The translations under genes were made by a program, and so were the position numbers. A stretch of 31,284 bases of DNA from Treponema sp. Lineage in GTDB: Bacteria > Spirochaetota > Spirochaetia > Treponematales > Breznakiellaceae. Within the stretch, counting starts at the first letter, position 1; each line of letters starts with the position of its first letter. Shown here piece after piece: positions 16,571 to 24,884 of the stretch. The stretch covers positions 1 through 31,284 of the forward strand of contig JAISGE010000080.1 of the NCBI GenBank assembly GCA_031263265.1, read 5' to 3'. The notes under the pieces were generated by a model, which was not told the origin of the DNA, did not search any database, and was given only the letters and a program-made list of their open reading frames with translations.

Positions 16571-17731
16571 TCAAGAGGAATGACCGGCTTGCTGGGCTCG
16601 CCGGCGTTCTTCGTTAATTTTCATTACCTTACTCAATACCATCGCCACAATTTCCCAGTAGGCTTCTGGGACCATATCACCGACTTTGGTCTCCGCATAA
16701 AGCGCCCGGGCCAGAGGCTTATTCTCCACGATGGGCACCCCATGATCCTGGGCAATACGGCGGATCCTAAAGGCCATTTCATCTTCTCCCCGAGCAGTAA
16801 CTTGGGGAGCTGCCATATTGGTCCGGTTATATTCCAAGGCAACCGCCAGATGGGTAGGATTGGTGATAACCACATCCGCTTTAGGCACATTAATGGCCAT
16901 ATTCTGGCTCAAGATCTCCCGCATACGGCTGCGGAGCCGGGACTTGATCAAGGGATCCCCCTCATACATCTTGTGCTCTTCCTTGACCTCCTGTTTGGTC
17001 ATCTTGAGGGACTCCCGGTACTGCCAACGTTGGAACATATAATCCGGAATAGCAAGCAATAACAAGAACAAAGCCGAGATGATAAGTATCCGTATGGCCA
17101 AGGAAGCCACAGTCTGTATCCCCAACCATAAACTCGCGGTTTGCAGGTTTGCCAGCTCTGCTATCCGGGACCGGATAAGGAAGAAAGCTACACCCCCGAT
17201 AATTATCATTTTAACAATTGACTTAAAAAAATTAAATAGCCCTTCTGCAGAAAAAAGGGTTTTCTGAAAATAACGCCCAAAATGGGGGATGATCTTGGAA
17301 AATTTGGGCACCAAGGGCTTGGTGGTAAACAGTAAGCCGGTCTGCACGAGGTTTGAAAAGAGGGCCGCCACCAGAGCTATGGCCAGGATAGGAAAACTCA
17401 ATCGTACATAATAAGAAAACACAAGCCCTAAAAGGATCCTATCTTTGGTAGGATCCAAGGCAGTCAACCGGAGCAGGAAAAACCGCACCATTTCTACACA
17501 GGTCCGCAGCATAAAAGGGGCTAAAAAGAGGATACCCAACGCGGGTAAGAGGAGCACCAGGGCGCCGATGAGTTCCTGGCTCTTGGCAACTCTGCCCTCC
17601 TCTTCCCGGGTTCTACGGATCTTATATTCCGAAGGCTCTTCAGTGCGACCTTCATCTTCCGCAGCAAACCATTGCAGATCCATGGTCAAAGCGATTTTCA
17701 GGGCTGATGGGGTATCATAAAACCGCTTCAT
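16571..17731 (-). CDS. flhB: flagellar export switch protein FlhB
   Basis: FlhB switches the export apparatus from rod/hook to filament substrates. It has four membrane helices (about residues 53-75, 105-130, 165-187, 205-232) and a cytoplasmic domain with the self-cleavage site NPTH at residues 291-294, so autocleavage between Asn291 and Pro292 is expected. The GRVAKSQEL motif before the first helix is typical. The N-terminus (MKRFYDTPSALKIALTMDLQ) is longer than in enteric homologues and may start at Met17, though GGGAGG lies before the first ATG. The start overlaps the fliR stop as ATGA. FlhB should be sensitive to FliK, encoded upstream in the same operon. Confidence 0.96.
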   Translation of the reverse strand: MKRFYDTPSALKIALTMDLQWFAAEDEGRTEEPSEYKIRRTREEEGRVAKSQELIGALVLLLPALGILFLAPFMLRTCVEMVRFFLLRLTALDPTKDRILLGLVFSYYVRLSFPILAIALVAALFSNLVQTGLLFTTKPLVPKFSKIIPHFGRYFQKTLFSAEGLFNFFKSIVKMIIIGGVAFFLIRSRIAELANLQTASLWLGIQTVASLAIRILIISALFLLLLAIPDYMFQRWQYRESLKMTKQEVKEEHKMYEGDPLIKSRLRSRMREILSQNMAINVPKADVVITNPTHLAVALEYNRTNMAAPQVTARGEDEMAFRIRRIAQDHGVPIVENKPLARALYAETKVGDMVPEAYWEIVAMVLSKVMKINEERRRAQQAGHSS

Positions 17732-18552
17732 AGCGAACCTCCCCCAGAAGTACTGATTTGAAGCCCGATCCGGCTATAGAGGGTTTCCAGCGTCTGGAAG
17801 CCCGCATCCACCACCCGGCTAAAGGCTTCCACCATGAACGGCATGGTAGCAAAGATCAGCACAAAAGCCACGGTGATGGATATGGGAAAACCTTCTGAGA
17901 GGATATTGATCTGGGGGGCTGCCTTGGAAATAAGCCCGGTCGAGAGGGACGTCAAAAAGAGGGTACCCAAAATCGGCAGGGAAATAACAATAGCATCCAG
18001 AAACAACTGGGAGAGACCTGCAAGAATCATGCTCACCACCGCGTCCCGGCCTTCGATAAGGTGTATAATACTGATGGATTCCAGGGAACGCCAAAAACCC
18101 TCAAGAAAGAGCATCCTGAAGCCCCCTATAGTAAGGAAAACCAACATGGCTACCAGGTTCAGGTATTGACCCATAAGGGGATTTTCGGTCTGAGCGAGGG
18201 GATCAAAGGTTTCTGAAGCCCCAAAACCCATCTGGAGGGAGAAAAATTGCCCCGCCGTAGCAAAGGCTGAAAATATAATAGTAAGAAAAAAACCTATAAT
18301 GAGGCCAATAATACCTTCTCCTATCACCATAAGCAAAAAATTCAGGCTATAGAGCCCTCCTTCTATCATCACGGCCCCTAGAGTAGGCTCTGCTAAAGGG
18401 AATGCCGTATATGCAACAAAGCCGGCTAAGGCAATCTTGGCCACCTGGGGAATCGCCCCAGAGGACAGGAGCGGAGCAGTTTCAATCATGACTAAGGCCC
18501 TGCTCGCGATCAGGATAAAAACCGGGGCATGGATCAGCAGATCTTCAATCAT
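17728..18552 (-). CDS. fliR: flagellar export gate protein FliR
   Basis: A highly hydrophobic 274-residue protein with about six membrane helices, matching FliR of the FliP5-FliQ4-FliR1 export gate core. Characteristic stretches are SRALVMIETAPLLSSGAIPQ near the N-terminus, SLQMGFGASETFDPLAQTE in the middle and APQINILSEGFPISI near the C-terminus. It lies 31 bases after fliQ and shares an ATGA overlap with flhB. The Shine-Dalgarno sequence is weak (GAAG), so translation may depend on ribosomes from fliQ. Confidence 0.95.
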   Translation of the reverse strand: MIEDLLIHAPVFILIASRALVMIETAPLLSSGAIPQVAKIALAGFVAYTAFPLAEPTLGAVMIEGGLYSLNFLLMVIGEGIIGLIIGFFLTIIFSAFATAGQFFSLQMGFGASETFDPLAQTENPLMGQYLNLVAMLVFLTIGGFRMLFLEGFWRSLESISIIHLIEGRDAVVSMILAGLSQLFLDAIVISLPILGTLFLTSLSTGLISKAAPQINILSEGFPISITVAFVLIFATMPFMVEAFSRVVDAGFQTLETLYSRIGLQISTSGGGSL

Positions 18553-18583
18553 ATTTCTTCATACTTTTTTTCACATGGCTCTG

Positions 18584-18853
18584 CTACCGTGCCATGGCCG
18601 GAATCATCCGGAATAACTGGATCGTATAATCCCCCAAAGAGGAAAACATCCATCCCCCCAAAAATGCCAACACCACCAGGATAGCAATAATTTTAGGGAC
18701 AAAGGTAAGGGTCTGTTCTTGGATCGAGGTAGTAGCCTGGAGTATCGCTACTACCAGACCAACCACCAGGGCTGAAAAAAGCAGGGGAGCCGCCAGCAAC
18801 AGAACTTGGAGGATGCCACCTCGCAAGAGGGCGGTTATGGCGCCGATACTCAT
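18584..18853 (-). CDS. fliQ: flagellar export gate protein FliQ
   Basis: An 89-residue protein with two membrane helices (about residues 13-37 and 50-73) and the conserved loop LQATTSIQEQTLTFVPKI between them, the signature of FliQ. Four copies join FliP and FliR in the export gate. AGGAGG lies 5 bases before the ATG, and the gene follows fliP by 9 bases, as in nearly all flagellar operons. Confidence 0.96.
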   Translation of the reverse strand: MSIGAITALLRGGILQVLLLAAPLLFSALVVGLVVAILQATTSIQEQTLTFVPKIIAILVVLAFLGGWMFSSLGDYTIQLFRMIPAMAR

Positions 18854-18862
18854 CCCTGCCTC

Positions 18863-19687
18863 CTATACAAAAGAACGGATCAACTGATCCGTCAAAAGTC
18901 CCCACCCATCAACAAGAATAAACAAGATGAGCTTAAAGGGCATGGAAATCATCACCGGAGGCAGCATGATCATCCCCATAGACATAAGCGCACTGGCTAC
19001 CACCATATCGATCACAATAAAGGGAATAAAGAGAAGTATCCCTATCTTGAAGGCCACGGTTAGTTCATTCAAGATGAAAGCGGGAATCAACACATAGGTA
19101 GGCACATCCGCCAAGGTTTCTGGTCGTTCCAATCCCCGCATAGCCATGAACAGCCTGATATTATCCGGATGATTCTGCATTTGACGATACATGAAAAGCC
19201 GCAAGGGTCCTTCAGCCCCTCGATAGGCTTCCTCCACGGAAATAGTTCCTGCAGCCAAAGGCTGCACAGCATCTTCGTAAATAGTTTCAAAGGTGGGCCA
19301 CATGATGAAGATCGTCAAAAACAGAGATATCCCCAAGATTACCTGATTTGGAGGAACCTGTTGCAGTGATAAGGCCCGCTTGATAAAATCCAAGACAATG
19401 GAAATCCGCAAAAAACTGGTCATCAGGATGATGATACTGGGAGCTAAAGAAAGAACCGTAACGAGCAGGAGAAGCTGGAGGGAAAAGGCCACTTCTTGCC
19501 CGGTTTCAGGGTTCCGGATCGAAAGATCAATAAACGGGATTACCGGACTTGCTGGAGGAGCCGGGATAGCCATGGTTCCTGAGGTCCCTATATCTGGAAA
19601 GGTTTGCGCATGAATCAGGTTACCTATTCCCAGAACACACAAGATCCCCAAAAAAACTACCCGCAAGAACGTAACCCGTTGATACAC
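18863..19687 (-). CDS. fliP: flagellar export gate protein FliP
   Basis: FliP forms the pentameric core of the export gate. The product has 274 residues, an N-terminal cleavable signal peptide (about 1-28, ending IHA-QTF) and four membrane helices. Hallmarks are LAPSIIILMTSFLRISIVL, ALSLQQVPPNQVILGISLFL and, near the C-terminus, MGMIMLPPVMISMPFKLILF. The start is a GTG one base after the fliO stop codon, with GAGGGGG 7-8 bases upstream inside fliO, so the two genes are translationally linked. Confidence 0.96.
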   Translation of the reverse strand: MYQRVTFLRVVFLGILCVLGIGNLIHAQTFPDIGTSGTMAIPAPPASPVIPFIDLSIRNPETGQEVAFSLQLLLLVTVLSLAPSIIILMTSFLRISIVLDFIKRALSLQQVPPNQVILGISLFLTIFIMWPTFETIYEDAVQPLAAGTISVEEAYRGAEGPLRLFMYRQMQNHPDNIRLFMAMRGLERPETLADVPTYVLIPAFILNELTVAFKIGILLFIPFIVIDMVVASALMSMGMIMLPPVMISMPFKLILFILVDGWGLLTDQLIRSFV

Positions 19688-19688
19688 C

Positions 19689-20324
19689 TTAGAGCCCCCT
19701 CAAGTGTTCTCGTCGCTTACGGACATTTTCTGCTTTGAGTCCGGCTTGAGGATCTGGCCCTACTTCTCCTGATAAACGACGAAGCACCTGTGAAAAGTCA
19801 AGCAATTTACCTCTTCCTGTTTCCGCATGCTTCCGCGATGCATCCAAGAGCATGGCGTCTATGGTTTCTCTATCCGTTATCTCTGCTATCAGGGAAACCC
19901 CCCCCTCAGCGGATCCCAAAAGCCAAGCCTGAGAACCAAGGGATACCACATGGGCAAACCGATTGGAACCGAGATGCACCCCTGCCACTACCTGCAGATG
20001 AGGATCCTTCTGTTCTTGGGGACGGGAAATCCGTTTTAAAAAAAACACAATCCCATAAATAGCCCCTGCTGCTAAAGCAAGAACCAGGATCATCCGGAGA
20101 ATGGTAAAAAAAGAAACCGGGCCTTGACCAGGAAGGAGATCAGATGTGGACTCTGGTCCCAGGGGGATCGCCTGCTCTTCAGAACGAACCGAAGCTATGG
20201 GGGGGTCGGTAAATTCCAGCCCCCCAGCCTCAACCTCTGAAGTTTGCGCGCATAATCCAATACTCCCTGGCAAAAGGCTACCCATAAGTACCATAATAAC
20301 CGTAATTATACGAACGTATCCCAG
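19689..20324 (-). CDS. fliO: flagellar biosynthesis protein FliO/FliZ, probable CTG start
   Basis: FliO is a small bitopic membrane protein that helps assemble the FliP ring; spirochaete literature calls it FliZ. A signal peptide (hydrophobic run, then GLCA-QTS) is followed by an outer segment, one membrane helix (about 30 residues after PGQGPVSFFTI) and a cytoplasmic beta domain with the FliO pattern LQVVAGVHLGSNRFAHVVSL. The first ATG (20294) lies inside the signal peptide, lacks a ribosome site and leaves no basic residue before the hydrophobic run. In frame upstream, a CTG at 20322-20324 follows a strong GGGGAGGGGG at a spacing of 5 and gives a complete signal peptide, so I choose it. The frame is closed by TAG just beyond. 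Confidence 0.85.
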   Translation of the reverse strand: MGYVRIITVIMVLMGSLLPGSIGLCAQTSEVEAGGLEFTDPPIASVRSEEQAIPLGPESTSDLLPGQGPVSFFTILRMILVLALAAGAIYGIVFFLKRISRPQEQKDPHLQVVAGVHLGSNRFAHVVSLGSQAWLLGSAEGGVSLIAEITDRETIDAMLLDASRKHAETGRGKLLDFSQVLRRLSGEVGPDPQAGLKAENVRKRREHLRGL

Positions 20325-20329
20325 TTTTT

Positions 20330-20340
20330 CCCCCTCCCCA
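20330..20340 (-). promoter_or_regulatory. strong ribosome binding site deciding a CTG start of fliO
   Basis: The minus strand reads TGGGGAGGGGG here, then AAAAA and CTG in the fliO frame. No ATG, GTG or TTG lies in frame between the upstream TAG and the internal ATG at 20294, so this site would be unexplained unless CTG is used. Confidence 0.55.
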
Positions 20341-20421
20341 ATGAACTACAAAAACCAACACTCAAGCAGCATACCCTAGATGGAGAAAAGTGCTTCCTAT
20401 GCATAAATACACTCTGACAAT

Positions 20422-20440
20422 CATCGCTTACGAAACGATG
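20422..20440 (-). repeat. hairpin in the fliY-fliO gap
   Basis: An 8-base stem (CATCGTTT / AAGCGATG on the minus strand, one G-U pair) closes a 3-base loop. It lies 23 bases after the fliY stop. No U-run follows, so it does not look like an intrinsic terminator; RNA processing or stability is possible. Confidence 0.45.
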
Positions 20441-20462
20441 CATTGCCACGGTTCAAACCAGA

Positions 20463-21512
20463 TCACTCATGTATACGTTCTACAGAAGAAACAATTTCCG
20501 TAACCCGAACACCGAAATTTTCATCAATAACTACCACTTCACCTTTAGCAATAAGTTTATGATTTACTAAAATATCCACCGGTTCACCAGCAAGTTTATC
20601 CAACTCAATGATAGTACCTTCACCCATTCCCAAAATTTCCTTGATAAGTTTCTTGGTACGCCCCAATTCCACGGTCATCTCCATGAAAACATCCATGATA
20701 AGACCGATGTTTCCTTGCTCTTGAGCCGTTGGATGCGGGGTAAGGCCGGGAAACTGTACTGATTGTACCTGTGTCGGCTGCCCTATCATTCCACTATTAC
20801 CCATTCCTGACATCCCCCCTCCTCTAGCAGACATAGCCCTGTTCTCTTGACGTGGCGGAGATGCAGCAGTTGGCGCGTTAATCTCACTCAATGAACGGGC
20901 AATACTTTCTGATACACGAGAGCCATATATTTCCCATAATTGGTGTGTATTTCCATCTCCTAGATCAAGCTGATAGAGTGCGCTTAAAAAATCACCTCGA
21001 GGTAAGGCGGCTACGGCTTTAGGTACATTACTTGCCTCAGGAGAAACCGATGCAATTGACTTGTTACCGGTCTGTTTGGTTAACGCCGTAATTTGGGTTC
21101 CCACCAGATTAGACACCAACTCTCCAATTACCGAGAGGGCCATAGCGTCCATCTGAATATCCTCTTCCTGAGTCATACGTGCCGCAATGGCCTTAGCCGT
21201 GTCCTCCCCCATAATAAACAGGTGTTCACCAGGGAAGCCAGCATTAAAATCCGCTTTAACCACCGTAACGATATCTGGAAGCTGTTCAAGTAACGTATCC
21301 TGGTTGGTGAAGGATACCTCAGGTCCCTTGAGGGAGACTTCAGTGGCAGTTAATTGGGCAAAATTAGTACTCAGGCTATCCACCGAAGAAACAAGAAAAT
21401 CTTGCAACACTTGCAGTTCGTGGGTGTTACCCCCTGCAACGGTTACCGAACTCTCACCCGCCCCGGCCAATAATGCATCAAGTTCAGCCTGCGAAAGTGT
21501 GCCATCACTCAT
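20463..21512 (-). CDS. fliY: flagellar switch protein FliY/FliN
   Basis: A 349-residue switch protein. Its N-terminus (LSQAELDALLAGAG) resembles the CheY-binding peptide of FliM. The middle (about residues 35-200) resembles the CheC/FliY domain, and the last 85 residues are a complete FliN domain (MTVELGRTKKLIKEILGMGE, PVDILVNHKLIAKGEVVVI, VRVTEIV). The linker around 225-255 is Gly/Met/Gln-rich. In the CheC-like part the phosphatase pattern S-x3-E-x2-N reads S127-V-I-G-E131-L-V-S134-N135, so Asn is shifted by one and only one copy is visible. CheY-P phosphatase activity is therefore doubtful. The start overlaps the fliM stop as ATGA. Confidence 0.93.
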   Translation of the reverse strand: MSDGTLSQAELDALLAGAGESSVTVAGGNTHELQVLQDFLVSSVDSLSTNFAQLTATEVSLKGPEVSFTNQDTLLEQLPDIVTVVKADFNAGFPGEHLFIMGEDTAKAIAARMTQEEDIQMDAMALSVIGELVSNLVGTQITALTKQTGNKSIASVSPEASNVPKAVAALPRGDFLSALYQLDLGDGNTHQLWEIYGSRVSESIARSLSEINAPTAASPPRQENRAMSARGGGMSGMGNSGMIGQPTQVQSVQFPGLTPHPTAQEQGNIGLIMDVFMEMTVELGRTKKLIKEILGMGEGTIIELDKLAGEPVDILVNHKLIAKGEVVVIDENFGVRVTEIVSSVERIHE

Positions 21513-22540
21513 AGCGTTTCCTCCCCCTCAGATGCAAGCTCTATAAAATCTTCTTGTTTAATCTCTGCTACCTTTTTAGTAACCTGTACCGCCATTTTTT
21601 TTCCAATAATCCCTGGCCGACACAGAAACTTTTTTTTGTTACCAATATTGAGGGAATAAGGATCTCCCACCTTGGTATTGTATAAACAGATCACATCCCC
21701 TGCCTGAAGATTCAATACATCCCGTATCGGTACTTGAATCGTCCCTATTTCAGCTACTACATTAACATCGACGCTTGCCAACTTTTCCTTGAGTATATTC
21801 AGATTCTCGGTGGTTCCCCTTCGTGTGACCGAGGAATACCAGAACTGAGCTGACAGTTTACCGATTATCGGCTCAATAGTCAGGTAGGGTATACAAAAAT
21901 TCATCATACCCTCAACCTCGCCTACCTTGGTCTCCAAGGTAACAAGAACCACCATTTCCGTAGGAGGTACGATCTGGGCAAATTGAGGATTGGTATCGAT
22001 CTGACCAAGCCGGGGCCGCAGGTCTATTACCGTGGTCCATGCCTCCCGCATATTCCCCAATATCCTCACAATAATCCCTTCCATAACCGAGGTCTCAATA
22101 TCTGTAAGTTCATGCTGGGCTTTAGTACCTACCCCGGTCCCGCCAAAGAGACGGTCAATAATAGAAAAGGTTATGGCTGGATCAATTTCAAGAATAGCAT
22201 TCCCCTTTAAGGGATCCATATTGATGATCGCCAAGGTAGTGGGGGTTGGAATAGAGCGAATAAATTCCTCATAGGTGAGCTGATCCACCGATGCCACATG
22301 GACATGGACCATACTCCGCAGATTTGCGGAAAGGGCCGTCGTGGTGAGCCGGGCAAAGGTCTCATGCATGATCGAAACCGTTCGGATCTGCTCCTTAGAG
22401 AATTTATCGGGCCGCTTAAAATCATATATCTTTATTTTACGGATATCTGCCGCGGGCTTGAAATCCTCAGTCTCGGTATCTCCAGCATTGATAGCACTCA
22501 GTAACTGATCTATTTCATTTTGAGAAAGAACTTCAGTCAT
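21509..22540 (-). CDS. fliM: flagellar motor switch protein FliM
   Basis: A 343-residue FliM. The N-terminal CheY-P binding peptide reads LSQNEIDQLLSAI (residues 5-17). The CheC-like middle domain carries SVDQLTYEEFIRSIPTPTTL and FSIIDRLFGGTG, and the C-terminal domain of about 80 residues is FliN-like (VNVVAEIGTIQVPIRDVLNL, GDVICLYN, GKKMAVQV). It links FliG to FliN/FliY in the C-ring and receives the chemotaxis signal. The ATG has only a weak ribosome site, and an extensive hairpin lies in the 149-base gap upstream. An ATGA overlap couples it to fliY. Confidence 0.96.
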   Translation of the reverse strand: MTEVLSQNEIDQLLSAINAGDTETEDFKPAADIRKIKIYDFKRPDKFSKEQIRTVSIMHETFARLTTTALSANLRSMVHVHVASVDQLTYEEFIRSIPTPTTLAIINMDPLKGNAILEIDPAITFSIIDRLFGGTGVGTKAQHELTDIETSVMEGIIVRILGNMREAWTTVIDLRPRLGQIDTNPQFAQIVPPTEMVVLVTLETKVGEVEGMMNFCIPYLTIEPIIGKLSAQFWYSSVTRRGTTENLNILKEKLASVDVNVVAEIGTIQVPIRDVLNLQAGDVICLYNTKVGDPYSLNIGNKKKFLCRPGIIGKKMAVQVTKKVAEIKQEDFIELASEGEETL

Positions 22541-22573
22541 ATCCGTATTCTAAACCACCTGTTATGAAAATTC

Positions 22574-22607
22574 AATCGAATGGTATCTAGGTTACCACAA
22601 TTCGATT
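22574..22607 (-). repeat. hairpin in the fliL-fliM gap
   Basis: On the minus strand an 8-base perfect stem (AATCGAAT / ATTCGATT) encloses, after a 3-base bulge, a 4-base stem (GGTA / TACC) with a 7-base loop. A weaker 5-base stem (CACCC / GGGTG) lies at 22625-22639 in the same gap. Only a short GAATTTTC follows, not a real U-tract, so termination is doubtful. It lies 34 bases before fliM and could affect mRNA processing or fliM translation. Confidence 0.5.
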
Positions 22608-22689
22608 ACCCCAATTCAACCGCGCACCCGTACAGGGTGTTCGGCTCGGTCTCTTTCCTTCGTCAAAGCCCCCCAACAATCCATGTGCC

Positions 22690-23247
22690 CTACATCTCCA
22701 TGGCGTCAAGCTGATTAAACAAGATCGTCCGTACCTTAGCGGTATTAAGCACCCGGGTATTGAGGAGTTCTATGATCTCCTGTTTTAACCTGGCCTCATT
22801 TTCAGGCAGCAGTTCCTCTGCATATTTACTGCTGAAATAACTGCGCACAAAGTCCCGCAATTCATATAAACGTCCGGTTAATTCGGTAGCAGCCTGAGCA
22901 TTATTTAAATCATACCCAATAATCATTTCTACCACCACCGCATAAGGAGTCGGATCCTTGGTACGGGTCCGGATCAAACCGATAGCGCTAAACATGGAAT
23001 ATTGGGGCCTCGTCCCAATATACGGGGAATTCTCAGGAACTGCGGTCTGAGATCTTCCTCCTTTATTGAGAATGCTAAAGGTAATCACCACTACCGTTAC
23101 GATAAGGATCAGGGCTCCCAGTCCTATCGCTACAAATTTAAGCACATGGGGCAAAAAAGCGATTAAGCGGGAAGATTTCTTCTTAGTGGATCCCCCTTCC
23201 TCTGGAGAACCCTCTTCCAGATTCTCAGTTGCTTGTTCCTCAGCCAT
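22690..23247 (-). CDS. fliL: flagellar basal body-associated protein FliL
   Basis: A 185-residue bitopic protein: a charged cytoplasmic N-terminus with acidic and Ser/Lys-rich stretches, one membrane helix (about residues 36-60, ALILIVTVVVITFSIL), and a periplasmic domain with the FliL pattern YAVVVEMIIGYDLNNAQA...ELTGRLYELRDFVRSYFSSK. FliL surrounds and stabilises the MotA/MotB stator and in spirochaetes influences the orientation of periplasmic flagella. GGAGGT lies 9 bases before the ATG. It follows motB by 63 bases. Confidence 0.94.
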   Translation of the reverse strand: MAEEQATENLEEGSPEEGGSTKKKSSRLIAFLPHVLKFVAIGLGALILIVTVVVITFSILNKGGRSQTAVPENSPYIGTRPQYSMFSAIGLIRTRTKDPTPYAVVVEMIIGYDLNNAQAATELTGRLYELRDFVRSYFSSKYAEELLPENEARLKQEIIELLNTRVLNTAKVRTILFNQLDAMEM

Positions 23248-23310
23248 GCCCGGTTACCTCCATTTCAATATCTTTACTTTATACCAAAATACTATTTTAG
23301 ACAAACTTTG

Positions 23311-24039
23311 TTATAAGTGGCCATCATCCAATATAATGATATCTACCCGCCGATTATAGGCCCGGCCTTCCGGCGTGTCATTTTTACTTATCGGCATAGT
23401 ATCGGCAAAGCCTGCCACCTGAAAACGTTTTTCTTCAACCCCTAAATCCGTTAGATAATGCAACACCGCGATAGACCGGGCAGTGGAAAGTTCCCAGTTC
23501 GATTCCCAAGGACCGTCCGGATCTACCGGAACCGCATCAGTATGCCCTTCAATCCTGAATTTTCTGCCCTGAACTTCCTCGGAATTCAAAAGCCCTGCCA
23601 ACCGAACCAGTATATCCCGAGTTTCTTCTATGTTTATTCTGGCACTAGCAGGAGCAAAAAAAGCATCCGATGCAAGATTAATGACAAGACCCCGCTCATC
23701 ATGGGTGATCCGGATCTTATTAGATTTTACTTCTGGATTAAAAAGGCTCATAGCCCGCCGCAGGGCCTGGCCTAAAAACCGCCCCCTATCCATAGAGGGC
23801 AAGGAATTAATGGTATTCCCCAACTCCACACTTTTACCCGCGGATAAGGTCTCGCCTCCAGTAGAAGACCCCATCCCCATATTAGAGAGTGCAGAAAGCA
23901 ACGCGGACATTTGCCCGGGATCTGCTTCACTTGCATCAAAAAGAGCGACAAAGAAACAGAGCAGCAAGGTAACCATGTCAGAATAGGTTACGATCCAGTC
24001 CCCTTTTGGGCCTTCTGCTTCTTTTTTTTTCCGTGCCAT
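23311..24039 (-). CDS. motB: flagellar stator protein MotB
   Basis: A 242-residue MotB. The single membrane helix (about residues 18-37) opens with WIVTYSDMVTLLLCFF, whose Asp is the proton-binding residue of the stator channel. The periplasmic part is an OmpA-like peptidoglycan-binding domain (FRIEGHTDAVPVDPDGPWES, WELSTARSIAVLHYL, RAYNRRVDIII). Together with MotA it forms the proton-driven stator. The C-terminus ends soon after the OmpA domain, which is usual for spirochaetes. AAGGAT precedes the ATG. Confidence 0.96.
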   Translation of the reverse strand: MARKKKEAEGPKGDWIVTYSDMVTLLLCFFVALFDASEADPGQMSALLSALSNMGMGSSTGGETLSAGKSVELGNTINSLPSMDRGRFLGQALRRAMSLFNPEVKSNKIRITHDERGLVINLASDAFFAPASARINIEETRDILVRLAGLLNSEEVQGRKFRIEGHTDAVPVDPDGPWESNWELSTARSIAVLHYLTDLGVEEKRFQVAGFADTMPISKNDTPEGRAYNRRVDIIILDDGHL

Positions 24040-24092
24040 ACTTATCCTTCTTTACCTTTTATCATCCCATCGGGAAACGGAAACAAACCACA

Positions 24093-24875
24093 CTAATCCC
24101 TCAGCACTTCTTGTTCCATTTTTTTCCGAAGGACTGGGTTAAGATAAGAAAGGAGCTTCGTCGCCAAAACCCGGGTATTTTCCCCGGCTTGAATCGATAG
24201 GATCCCCTCAATTTCCATTTCCTTGACTTTGACTTCCAGAGCATCCCGGGCTTTCAGTTTTCCCGCCAGGGGGATCGCCACAATGTTGGCAATCAAAGCC
24301 CCGTAGAGGGTGGTAATCAGGGCGACTGCCATATTAGGCCCCAAGGCGCTTTTATCTTCCAAGTTTTTTAACATGGCGATAAGACCGACTACGGTTCCTA
24401 TCATCCCCAGTCCTGGAGCCACTGTACCCCACATATTGACCACGGAGATTTTATTCATATGCCGCTCCTGGATTTGGCTTAACTCACTCTCCAGCAGTTC
24501 CCGAATGATCGCCCCATCAGTACCGTCTACCACCAGGCGCATCCCCTTCTTCATAAACTCATCGTCCAGATCTTCTAATTCTTCTTCCAAAGCCAAGAGT
24601 CCTTCCCGCCTAGCCTTGTCGGAAAAGGCCAGGAGCTTGGTGATGACCCCTTCCTCGTTAAACACCACCTGCTTCATACTGAACCCTATGGTGGCGAAAA
24701 GCCCAATGGTTTCTTGAACAGAGCAAAAGATAAAAAGGGCCAGATACGAACCAACCACGGTCATGAAAAATGAAGGAAGGTCGAGGTAAGTTACAATGGA
24801 TCCGCCGGAGGTAAAAATGGCCATAACAACCATACCAAAACAACCGACTATTCCAATTACGGTCGAAAAATTCAT
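24093..24875 (-). CDS. motA: flagellar stator protein MotA
   Basis: A 260-residue MotA with four membrane helices (about residues 5-22, 33-55, 147-167, 180-203) and a cytoplasmic loop. The loop has the charged stretch RREGLLALEEELED that contacts FliG. The conserved GTVVGLIAML...MAVALITTLYGALIAN block lines the ion channel. It lies 9 bases after flbD; a GAGGAG site lies within the flbD end region, about 13 bases before the ATG. Confidence 0.97.
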   Translation of the reverse strand: MNFSTVIGIVGCFGMVVMAIFTSGGSIVTYLDLPSFFMTVVGSYLALFIFCSVQETIGLFATIGFSMKQVVFNEEGVITKLLAFSDKARREGLLALEEELEDLDDEFMKKGMRLVVDGTDGAIIRELLESELSQIQERHMNKISVVNMWGTVAPGLGMIGTVVGLIAMLKNLEDKSALGPNMAVALITTLYGALIANIVAIPLAGKLKARDALEVKVKEMEIEGILSIQAGENTRVLATKLLSYLNPVLRKKMEQEVLRD

Positions 24876-24884
24876 ATACGGTAC

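Noticed and set aside
22661..22666. TTGACG on the minus strand in the fliL-fliM gap as an internal promoter
   Set aside because: No -10 box at a suitable distance.
23388..23395. GCCGATAA on the minus strand inside motB as a sigma28 -10 box
   Set aside because: It is part of the motB coding sequence and no TAAA lies at the required distance upstream.
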